Part shown: positions 7,776-15,532 of the stretch, one piece after another
Numbering within the stretch: the first letter of the stretch is position 1
How the letters are laid out: every line of letters starts with the position of its first letter
Source: Candidatus Kaiserbacteria bacterium
Lineage (GTDB): Bacteria > Patescibacteriota > Minisyncoccia > Phycocordibacterales > Phycocordibacteraceae
DNA: 43,608 nucleotides
Assembly (NCBI GenBank): GCA_023269035.1
Contig: JAHFMJ010000001.1
Location: 34,142 to 77,749 of the forward strand
Reading direction: 5' to 3'
The notes under the pieces: generated by a model
What the model was told of the DNA's origin: nothing
The model's input: only the letters and a program-made list of their open reading frames with translations
The model's database searches: none
Program-made: the position numbers and the translations under genes

Positions 7776-10172
7776 TTACACAATAAAATTGATGATTTTT
7801 CCAGGGACGAAGACTACTCGGCTAGGCCTTTCTGGGGTCATTTTTTTGAGCTTTTGGTCGGCCCTGACTAAAGCCACGACCTCCCCTTCCGTGGCTCCCT
7901 GCTTGGCTAAAATTATGCCTTTTGTCTTACCCCCAACCTGCACCGCTATGGTAACCTCTCCTCCCTGAAGTTTTGAAGGATCGAATGAAGGCCAGCCTTC
8001 AAGATGGATGGACCCGGTATGGGCCTGAGCCTCCCAGAGCTCCTCGCAGAGGTGGGGAACGAACGGAGCCAGCAACTTGAGCAGGATTTCATAGGCCTGT
8101 TTCGGGATGGTCTGCAGCTTGCCGAGCTCGTTGGAGAGTATCATCAACTGCGACACTGAGGTGTTGAATTTCATCGACTCGATATCCTCGCCGACTTTCT
8201 TGATGCTCTGGTTGAGTAGGACTTCGAGATCTGCAGAGACGTGCCCGTCACCAACTTTGTCGGAAAGGCCCACCACGCGCTCAAGGAAGCGGCGCACCCC
8301 AACAAGGCCGTTCGTACTCCAGGGGAATGAACCGACCTCGTTGTAGGGACCGATAAACGCGAGGTACGTGCGCACGGCGTCTGCCCCGACGTTCGCCACC
8401 TGCTCATCGGGGTTAACCGTGTTGCCCCACCGCTTGCTCATCTTGCGCCCGTCCTCCGCAAGGATGATGCCGCGGTTCATTCGCACCTTATAGGGTTCAT
8501 TCTCCGTTGTAAGCCCCATATCAAAAAGTGCCTTGGTAAAGAAACGCGAATAGAGAACATGGACCGTCGTGTGTTCAGCACCTCCGGAATAACGCTGTAC
8601 CGGCATCCACTCTTTTTGTCTTTTTATTGAAGAAAATTCTTTTTCATTTTTCGGATCGATGTACCGGAGGAAATACCACGAATTATCGACGAAACCGTCC
8701 ATGGTGTCAGTCTCCGGGGTCCAGCCTTTTCCGAAGAGTTTTTCGACGCGTTGTTTTAATTCTTTGGAACTTCCTAAGGGTGAGGTTCCTTTTGGTTTTA
8801 TGTCCGCATCAGTTGGCAAAAGCCAGGGGAGATGCTCTTCGGGTACAGGATGTGGCCTCCCTTCCGGGTCGTAAACTATAGGTATCGGCGCGCCCCAATA
8901 CCGCTGGCGCGAGATGAGCCAGTCGCGGAGCTTGTAGGTCACTTTTGCTGTGCCAAATTTTTCCGTGATCTTCGACATCGCCTCATCGCTGGTGAGCCCA
9001 GAAAACTCCCCAGAGTCATACAGGATTCCCTTTCCTTCGAAACATCGTGAGAGATTCTTGATGTCCGTATCATCGCTGCCGTCTAGAGGCTTGAGCGTTG
9101 GCTTGAGTGGTATTCCATATTTCTTCGCAAACGCGACATCTCGCTCATCGTGAGCATCACCGAACAACACGCCAGTACCAAAATGGGCGATGGCATAGTC
9201 CGCAGCCCACACTGGTATCTCGACTCCTGTTGTGGGATTCACCGCCTTCACGCCCTTCAGTTCTACACCGGTCTTCTCCTTGTCGCCGATTCGTTCTATC
9301 TCGCTCTTCGCCATTGCCTTCTTCACATACGTGTCGACTTCCTTTCGATTCTCAATCGGGAGCGATGCGATGAGAGGATGCTCAGGCGCAATGACAAGGA
9401 ACGTTCCGCCGTACAAAGTGTCAGGACGCGTCGTAAAGACGGTCAATTTCTCGCCAGAACGTGCGAGTGGAAAATCAATCTCAGCGCCCTCGCTCCTCCC
9501 TATCCAATTCCTCTGGGCTTCCTTAATTGGCTCTGGCCAGTCAAGGGAGTCGAGGTCGCTGATGAGACGGTCGGCGTAGTCGCGTATTTTGAAAAACCAT
9601 TGCTCGAGTTCCTTCTGCTCAACGACGGCAGCGCATCGTTCACATTTTCCATCAACGACTTGCTCATTCGCGAGGACAGTTTGATCGTTCGGACACCAGT
9701 TGACCAGACCAGTTCCACGGTACGCGAGGCCTTTCTCATAAAACTTAAGGAAGAGCCACTGCGTCCAACGGTAATATGATGGTTCAGAAGTGGTGAGTGT
9801 TCGACTCCAGTCGAAACAGTTTCCCATCGACATGAGCTGTCCGCGCATCCGCATAGCACTCTCCTCTATCCATTCTGCAGGGCCGATGTTGCGCTTGATA
9901 GCGGCGTTCTCGGCCGGAAGACCGAAAGCATCGAAGCCGATAGGATATAAGACATTAAAGCCTTGCATGCGCTTCATGCGCGCAAAGATATCCGGGACGG
10001 CAAAGGCGTCCCAATGGCCGACATGCAAATCACCTGAAGGGTACGGAAACTCCACGAGCGTGTAGAAGTTCTTCTTCCCGGCTACTGCGTCAGGAGTCTC
10101 GTAGAGCTTCTGCTTTTCCCACCTCTCCTGCCATTTCTTCTCTATTTTCTTATGGTCGTAGCTCTTTGCCAT
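7776..10172 (-). CDS. leuS: Leucyl-tRNA synthetase
   Basis: FPYPSGDLHVGH signature, GFDAFGLPAENAA, DGRKMSKRWGN signature. Confidence 0.97.
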   Translation of the reverse strand: MAKSYDHKKIEKKWQERWEKQKLYETPDAVAGKKNFYTLVEFPYPSGDLHVGHWDAFAVPDIFARMKRMQGFNVLYPIGFDAFGLPAENAAIKRNIGPAEWIEESAMRMRGQLMSMGNCFDWSRTLTTSEPSYYRWTQWLFLKFYEKGLAYRGTGLVNWCPNDQTVLANEQVVDGKCERCAAVVEQKELEQWFFKIRDYADRLISDLDSLDWPEPIKEAQRNWIGRSEGAEIDFPLARSGEKLTVFTTRPDTLYGGTFLVIAPEHPLIASLPIENRKEVDTYVKKAMAKSEIERIGDKEKTGVELKGVKAVNPTTGVEIPVWAADYAIAHFGTGVLFGDAHDERDVAFAKKYGIPLKPTLKPLDGSDDTDIKNLSRCFEGKGILYDSGEFSGLTSDEAMSKITEKFGTAKVTYKLRDWLISRQRYWGAPIPIVYDPEGRPHPVPEEHLPWLLPTDADIKPKGTSPLGSSKELKQRVEKLFGKGWTPETDTMDGFVDNSWYFLRYIDPKNEKEFSSIKRQKEWMPVQRYSGGAEHTTVHVLYSRFFTKALFDMGLTTENEPYKVRMNRGIILAEDGRKMSKRWGNTVNPDEQVANVGADAVRTYLAFIGPYNEVGSFPWSTNGLVGVRRFLERVVGLSDKVGDGHVSADLEVLLNQSIKKVGEDIESMKFNTSVSQLMILSNELGKLQTIPKQAYEILLKLLAPFVPHLCEELWEAQAHTGSIHLEGWPSFDPSKLQGGEVTIAVQVGGKTKGIILAKQGATEGEVVALVRADQKLKKMTPERPSRVVFVPGKIINFIV

Positions 10173-10199
10173 TCGAATGATTATACCTCGACCAGATTA

Positions 10200-10328
10200 T
10201 TATTTCTGCTTCTTAGAACACCAGTCCTTATGCCCGTCTTCCTCCCAACACTCAGGACACGCACCGAGAAAGCTTGCTTCCCATATCCTCGATCGAGGAG
10301 CCTTATGAGTGATTTTTTTGATTTCCAT
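10200..10328 (-). CDS. Candidate small protein, 42 aa (MEIKKITHKAPRSRIWEASFLGACPECWEEDGHKDWCSKKQK)
   Basis: ORF read manually directly upstream of leuS; three Cys including CPEC; below the size cutoff of the ORF track. Confidence 0.5.
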   Translation of the reverse strand: MEIKKITHKAPRSRIWEASFLGACPECWEEDGHKDWCSKKQK

Positions 10329-10345
10329 AATTAGGTGATTACACG

Positions 10346-10377
10346 GTAATAAAAAACCCTCCGATTTTCGCGGAGGG
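10346..10377 (-). terminator. Rho-independent terminator for the 10509-11486 transcript
   Basis: Perfect CCCTCCG/CGGAGGG stem followed on the minus strand by TTTTTTATT. Confidence 0.8.
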
Positions 10378-10508
10378 TGTGGTGGTCGTGAATCCTTTAG
10401 GTACGCGCACCAAAGCCCCTCCGCTGACTAAGGAGGAAGCTGAGAAGAAAGATAGTGCTCGTACGGGTCATATGGTTATGGTACTGAGATACGTTTTCCC
10501 GTCAAGAG

Positions 10509-11486
10509 TTATTTATTGAAAGGAGGGAATTTGTCCGGGTCGATGGTGCGCGTAAAGCATGCCTGCCCTGCAGCGTGGTCCCACGTCTCTCCGTACGGAG
10601 AGTAGTACGGCGATTTGACGGGAGTCGTCACTGGCGCGGGCGCCCGCATGTCTGTATTAGTACTCCCGCCTGCCTGCGCAGACAGGCTGCTTGCCAGGTC
10701 GAATGTCGCGCAGAGCTCAAAAGCGAGCTTGTCTGTTGGGCGGTAGCTGTAGGCCATGCCAGTCTCCGGGTCCTTCGGCTGGGTGAATCCGGTGAGCGGA
10801 TCCTCCAACGCGGCAAGGTCGGCGGGGAGCTTTTGCTTCTGTTGCCAGTAGGTTATGACATTTGCTTGGATGTTGGAGAGATCGTTTATGCGCTGTTGGT
10901 CCAAACGAAGCATGCGCTGCGTCTCAGGAGAACCGACGATGAAAAATCCGCCGACGATAGCGCCGAGGACGATAAGAGAGACGGCTCCCGCGATCAGTTG
11001 GGACTCGCGCTTCTTTGCCTCCCACGTGCCCTTGAGCTCATAGGCATAATAGGCAAAGCCTGCGCCGACGACTACGAGGATGGAAAGCGCCTTCCAGGCG
11101 AAGCGCATCGTGATCTCGCCTTGTAAGTAGGTGTTGATGAGCGCGACGAGGTCTATCGCTATAGTGATGCCCGCAACGAAGAGCGTAAGGAAGATGAGCC
11201 ACTTACGGACCCACAAGTCTTTCTTTTCCGGATTGCGCCGCAGGTCCTGGTGGAGGACTCTGGTAAGAAAGACATAGATAGGAAAGACGACTATAAGCGC
11301 CGCGATGGAAAAACGGATGCCGGAGGAATAGTCGTTGTAGTATTCAAGCGTATTCGGGAAGAGGACGTCTATGTAGCTGAAGACGAGTGCCAGGAGCGAG
11401 ATGACGCTCGCGTAGAGGAACGCCATGGCTCCCAGCCAGAGGAAAAAGTCTTTTGGGCCAACGCGCGGCTTCTGGACGGGATCCAT
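10509..11486 (-). CDS. DUF5671-like multi-TM membrane protein
   Basis: PKDFFLWLGAMAFLYASVISLLALVFSYIDVLFP plus several further TM helices and a soluble C-terminus. Confidence 0.72.
   Translation of the reverse strand: MDPVQKPRVGPKDFFLWLGAMAFLYASVISLLALVFSYIDVLFPNTLEYYNDYSSGIRFSIAALIVVFPIYVFLTRVLHQDLRRNPEKKDLWVRKWLIFLTLFVAGITIAIDLVALINTYLQGEITMRFAWKALSILVVVGAGFAYYAYELKGTWEAKKRESQLIAGAVSLIVLGAIVGGFFIVGSPETQRMLRLDQQRINDLSNIQANVITYWQQKQKLPADLAALEDPLTGFTQPKDPETGMAYSYRPTDKLAFELCATFDLASSLSAQAGGSTNTDMRAPAPVTTPVKSPYYSPYGETWDHAAGQACFTRTIDPDKFPPFNK
10668..10687. repeat. Near-perfect 20-bp palindrome GCCTGCCTGCGCAGACAGGC inside the CDS
   Basis: Arms differ by one base pair; encodes part of SLSAQAGGS. 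Confidence 0.7.
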
Positions 11487-11512
11487 GCCCTTAGTATAGC
11501 AGAGTCAATGAA

Positions 11513-11671
11513 TCACTCTGCGTCAACCCACTCGTAGCGGATGCATTTTGCAAAGAGGTGATACCCGGTATGGGCATCCGGGTTCGATTTTTCCCATTCG
11601 ACACAAACTCTCTTTTTCCTCGTGTCATTACTGATACGAAAGACCCGTCCTTCCTGGTTATTCTTTGTCAT
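11513..11671 (-). CDS. Candidate small protein, 52 aa (MTKNNQEGRVFRISNDTRKKRVCVEWEKSNPDAHTGYHLFAKCIRYEWVDAE)
   Basis: Manually read ORF in the gap between ychF and the DUF5671-like gene, same strand. Confidence 0.45.
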   Translation of the reverse strand: MTKNNQEGRVFRISNDTRKKRVCVEWEKSNPDAHTGYHLFAKCIRYEWVDAE

Positions 11672-11687
11672 GAACCTTTTTATAGCG

Positions 11688-11843
11688 TTATCTGTCCCAA
11701 ATGCAGTTCAGAGTCGAATGAGTATCATTAGGGCCGCAATATTCACAATCGAATTTGTACTTCCTCTCAGGATCTCCATTGGGGCCATCGCCTCCTTGAG
11801 GGGCTTTAACAAATTTCAACAATTTCTCGCCTGTAAAAGCCAT
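11688..11843 (-). CDS. Candidate small CxxC protein, 51 aa (MAFTGEKLLKFVKAPQGGDGPNGDPERKYKFDCEYCGPNDTHSTLNCIWDR)
   Basis: Manually read ORF, same strand, 16 nt upstream of the next small ORF; CEYC and further Cys/His. Confidence 0.48.
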   Translation of the reverse strand: MAFTGEKLLKFVKAPQGGDGPNGDPERKYKFDCEYCGPNDTHSTLNCIWDR

Positions 11844-11863
11844 AGGACACGAGGATAGCAAAA

Positions 11864-12961
11864 CTAGACCTTAAATTCAAGGATGTCGCCATCTTTGACG
11901 ATGTACTCCTTCCCCTCCGTGCGTACGAGCGCCTTTGCGCGCGCTGCAGCATACGAGCCCGCTTCGACGAGCTTGTCATAGGCCACCACCTCCGCGCGGA
12001 TGAACTTTTCGCGGAAATCGGAGTGGATGGCGGCGCCGGCCTCCGGCGCCGCACTTCCCTCCTTAACGGTCCATGCGCGGGTCTCGTCCTCGCCGGTCGT
12101 CAGGAAAGTGATCAGCCCGAGCAGGCGATATCCGGCGCGAATAAGGTCGTCGATGCCGTCATCAAGGACGCCGAATTCTCGGCGCAGGTTTTCCTTATCT
12201 TCGTCGGCGACATCGCGCAATTCCCCTTCTATTCCCGCGTCAACCGTAACGTATACGGCATCTATATCATCTAGAAATTTGATGAGTCTCTGGTAGCGCT
12301 CATCCTTCATTTCATCAAGGTTATGGCCTCCGGCTTTTTTGTTGAGCACATACATGATGGGCTTCAGGGTCAGGAGCTGGAGACCCTTTGCCGCCAGTGT
12401 TTCATCGCTAGTGAGGATAGCTGCTGAAGCAAGATGTCCTGCCGAGAGTTGCTGTTCTATCTTCTGCAACGCAGCTTGTTCAAGGAGAGCGGCCTTATCC
12501 CCGCGCTTCGCATCGCGTTCGACGCTACCCAAGCGCTTGGTGACGGTTTGCAAATCACCTAAGACCAGCTCGAGGTTTACCGTTTCGATGTCACGCACCG
12601 GATCTATGACCCCATCGACATGGGTGATATCGCCATCGTCAAAGATGCGAACCACTTCCGCGATAGCGTCCGTCTCGCGGATGTGCTGAAGGAATTGATT
12701 GCCAAGGCCGGCACCTTCCGAAGCTCCCTTTACGAGGCCCGCGATATCGACGAACTCGATGGCCGCAGGGATGGTCTTCGCAGAGTGAGAAAGCTCGGTA
12801 AGCGCAGCGAGGCGCTTGTCCGGCACTGCAACCACGCCGACCGATGGGTCGATGGTTGCGAATGGGTAATTGGCCACCAGCACCCCTTTCTGTGTGAGTG
12901 CGTTAAAAAGCGTGGATTTACCGACGTTCGGAAGCCCGACAATGCCGATGCTCAGAGACAT
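11864..12961 (-). CDS. ychF: Ribosome-binding GTPase/ATPase YchF (Obg-like)
   Basis: MSLSIGIVGLPNVGKSTLFNALT, ANYPFATIDPSVGVV, FVDIAGLVKGASEGAGLGNQFL; start trimmed to MSLSIG. Confidence 0.96.
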   Translation of the reverse strand: MSLSIGIVGLPNVGKSTLFNALTQKGVLVANYPFATIDPSVGVVAVPDKRLAALTELSHSAKTIPAAIEFVDIAGLVKGASEGAGLGNQFLQHIRETDAIAEVVRIFDDGDITHVDGVIDPVRDIETVNLELVLGDLQTVTKRLGSVERDAKRGDKAALLEQAALQKIEQQLSAGHLASAAILTSDETLAAKGLQLLTLKPIMYVLNKKAGGHNLDEMKDERYQRLIKFLDDIDAVYVTVDAGIEGELRDVADEDKENLRREFGVLDDGIDDLIRAGYRLLGLITFLTTGEDETRAWTVKEGSAAPEAGAAIHSDFREKFIRAEVVAYDKLVEAGSYAAARAKALVRTEGKEYIVKDGDILEFKV

Positions 12962-12977
12962 TTTTGAACGATAGCAT

Positions 12978-13574
12978 CTACTTTCCCTTCTCTCCAAGCC
13001 GAGCGACACAGCGCTTCCAGCGGCCCTTTTTTAGGTCTGATGCTGTTTCAGCGGGAGCAAAGACCGTTACATCAACGGGAGCAAAGCCGGAAAAACCGAG
13101 AGTGGCTCGCGCGAGCTCGTTGGTAAATTCACCAAAGAAGAACCAGCTGATCCAGCCCGGCGTATTCGCAAGAATGACGATGCGAGCGCTCCTCCCGCGG
13201 AGGAGCTTTTCCCACCAGATGCCGGTCGGATGCATGCGGAAGGCGAACCCCGGCAGCCACGCACGGTCAAGCAGCCCTTTGAGCAAAGCGGGCATCGTCC
13301 CCCACCAGTTGGGATAGAAAATCACAAAATGGTCGCACCATTTTACGTTCTCCTGGAATGTCTTGAGATCGGGCTCGAGCCCCTGGATAACTTTATAACC
13401 CTTATGCAAAATGGGATCGAACTGCATTGCCCCGACATTCTGTCGGCGCACCTCATGTCCGGCCGTAAGCGCGCTTGCCTCATAGAGGTCCGCAAGATGC
13501 ATGGTAAGAGAGTCGGTATCTGGATGGCCGACGAGGATGAATATCTTTTTCTGTGCCATATGCGTAGTATACAA
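12978..13574 (-). CDS. NAD(P)H dehydrogenase (quinone)/flavodoxin-like fold reductase
   Basis: KKIFILVGHPDTDSLTMHLADLY ... CDHFVIFYPNWWGTMPALLKGLLDRAWLPGFAF. Confidence 0.88.
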   Translation of the reverse strand: MYTTHMAQKKIFILVGHPDTDSLTMHLADLYEASALTAGHEVRRQNVGAMQFDPILHKGYKVIQGLEPDLKTFQENVKWCDHFVIFYPNWWGTMPALLKGLLDRAWLPGFAFRMHPTGIWWEKLLRGRSARIVILANTPGWISWFFFGEFTNELARATLGFSGFAPVDVTVFAPAETASDLKKGRWKRCVARLGEKGK

Positions 13575-13645
13575 AGAGAGTAGGTATCAGGATACCCTTC
13601 CTGGTGCATGGACGGGAAAGAGCGTTACTGACACTCCACCTACAT

Positions 13646-13680
13646 TTCATACTTGTATGAAATACGCAACATGCTATAAT
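13646..13680 (+). promoter_or_regulatory. Sigma70-type promoter with operator-like palindrome TTCATACTTGTATGAA overlapping the -35
   Basis: Palindrome 13646-13661; TTGTAT (13653-13658), 16-nt spacer, TATAAT (13675-13680), GTG start only 7 nt downstream. Confidence 0.7.
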
Positions 13681-13686
13681 TCGTTA

Positions 13687-13920
13687 GTGAAACATTTTCA
13701 AGATGAGAAGTTCTATGGCACCGCCACGGTCGGTGAAAAAGGCCAGGCAGTGATACCTGCGGCCGCCCGCAAGGCCATGAACCTCAAGAAGGGCGACAAG
13801 TTGCTTATTTTTGGCGTTGGAGGCATGCTCATGTGTGCAAAGCTTGCCAACCTTCAGAAATTCGCGACCGACCTTGCCCAGAAAGCGGCAAAGATACGTT
13901 CGCTCATTACTAAAATCTGA
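13687..13920 (+). CDS. AbrB/SpoVT (MazE-like) DNA-binding protein
   Basis: GTATVGEKGQAVIPAAARKAMNLKKGDKLLIFG swapped-hairpin motif; GTG start inferred. Confidence 0.85.
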   Translation: MKHFQDEKFYGTATVGEKGQAVIPAAARKAMNLKKGDKLLIFGVGGMLMCAKLANLQKFATDLAQKAAKIRSLITKI

Positions 13921-13932
13921 TTTTTATATCGC

Positions 13933-15513
13933 ATGCAACAGCACATACAGAAGGCAGTTACCTTTCTTCATGGGTCGCTTGTCTTTCTTTGGAAAGGCAC
14001 GGTTGAGCTCTGGCGGATGGCGATGCTCCGGAAGAAGATATCCATACCCGCAGGCATCGCCCTCATTGCTGCAATCATCGCCGGCGTCGTGTTCCTCTCA
14101 CCTTCCGCTCAGAATGCCGCCGAACAGACCCAATTACGAAGCGTAACCTTGGTGCGCGTCGGTGACGTCTCCCAATCCGGGTCATTGACGACGACTGGCG
14201 AGGTGCACTCGGTGACTGAAGCGTCAATCGCGCCGAAAGTCAGTGCTCCTGTCATCGGCATCTATCATGGGTTGGGCGACTATGTCGGCGCCGGCGCCGT
14301 CATCGCCGAGTTAGAAAACGCTTCGCAGAGAGCGAGCCTGGCGCAGGCGCAGGCGGCGCTGGCACGTGCCAAGAGCGGCACGACGGTATCAGGGATCAGC
14401 CTCGAGGGCGCCATCGCGAACGCGGAGAGCGCCCGGCAAAGCGCATACAGTGCTCTTGCGGACGCGATACGCCACAAGGCCGATGAACCATTCTCGAACC
14501 CTGACACCGCACAGCCGACATTCTTCGTGTCGGTATCTAACTCGCAGCTTAAAAACACCCTCGAGGCCGAGCGCCTCGTGATAAGCACGATACTCAAGCG
14601 CGAGGAAACGGCGCGGACCACTATCCTCTCTAAGGATACCGTTATCGCCGAGCTTGAGACGACGCAAGCTGAACTCGTCACGGTCCGCACCTTCCTCTCA
14701 AACCTCACGCTCGCGCTCTCTGGAGCTATCCCGAACGCGTCGGTCTCAGCCGCGACGATCACCCAGTACCAGACTGACGCAAACACTGCGCTCTCGACCG
14801 TGACCGGTTTACAGACTTCAGCGACGAGTGTCGTGACCGCGATAAAATCCGCACAAGAAAATCTTACCCAAGGCACCGGAAACGCGACCAATGCGGATGT
14901 CGCCTCCGCAGAGGCGAGCGTCGACTTTGCACGTGCTTCATTGGAAAACACGATCATACGCGCGCCGATATCGGGGACCATCAACTTCATCAATCTCGAC
15001 CAGGGCTCGTTCGTCTCTGCAGGAACCTCGGTCGTCCGTATAGCCAACAACAATGCGCTTGAGATAGTCACACAAGTTTCCGACACCGACGCTCGCGGCA
15101 TCCGTGTCGGGGCGTCCGTTTCCATCGAAGGAGGCACGACCGGTCGGGTAACGCGCATGGCACCAGCCGCCGATCCGGTAACAAAGAAAGTGGAAGTCCG
15201 CATCGGGGTCACCAATGGCGCTTCTTTAATCAACGGGGGTACCGTCTCTCTCTCCATAGCACGCCCTGCGGAAGCGGTAACCGCGAGCACGAACACTCCG
15301 CTTATCGTCCCCATTTCCGCGCTGAAGATCGGCGCTGAGGACACTACCGTCTTTACTGTCGACGAGACCGATTCACTCGTGCCGCACGTCGTGACGCTGG
15401 GAACGCTCCTCGGCGAACGCGTGGTCATAACGGAAGGCATCACTCCGGATATGGAAATAGTCGCTGACGCGCGCGGATTGAAGCCAGGACAGAAAGTCTT
15501 GATCGCTCCGTAA
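13933..15513 (+). CDS. HlyD/RND-type periplasmic adaptor (membrane fusion) protein
   Basis: N-terminal TM, SAPVIGIYHGLGDYVGAGAVIAELENAS lipoyl-like segment, long coiled-coil, ASLENTIIRAPISGTINFINLDQGSFVSAGTSVVRI. Confidence 0.92.
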   Translation: MQQHIQKAVTFLHGSLVFLWKGTVELWRMAMLRKKISIPAGIALIAAIIAGVVFLSPSAQNAAEQTQLRSVTLVRVGDVSQSGSLTTTGEVHSVTEASIAPKVSAPVIGIYHGLGDYVGAGAVIAELENASQRASLAQAQAALARAKSGTTVSGISLEGAIANAESARQSAYSALADAIRHKADEPFSNPDTAQPTFFVSVSNSQLKNTLEAERLVISTILKREETARTTILSKDTVIAELETTQAELVTVRTFLSNLTLALSGAIPNASVSAATITQYQTDANTALSTVTGLQTSATSVVTAIKSAQENLTQGTGNATNADVASAEASVDFARASLENTIIRAPISGTINFINLDQGSFVSAGTSVVRIANNNALEIVTQVSDTDARGIRVGASVSIEGGTTGRVTRMAPAADPVTKKVEVRIGVTNGASLINGGTVSLSIARPAEAVTASTNTPLIVPISALKIGAEDTTVFTVDETDSLVPHVVTLGTLLGERVVITEGITPDMEIVADARGLKPGQKVLIAP

Positions 15514-15532
15514 ACGGCTCACCCATAGGACT

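Noticed and set aside
14280-15443. 387-aa minus-strand ORF opposite the HlyD gene
   Set aside because: Antisense shadow of a clearly recognisable HlyD protein; low-complexity Ser/Thr/Val composition typical of an antisense frame in GC-rich coding DNA.
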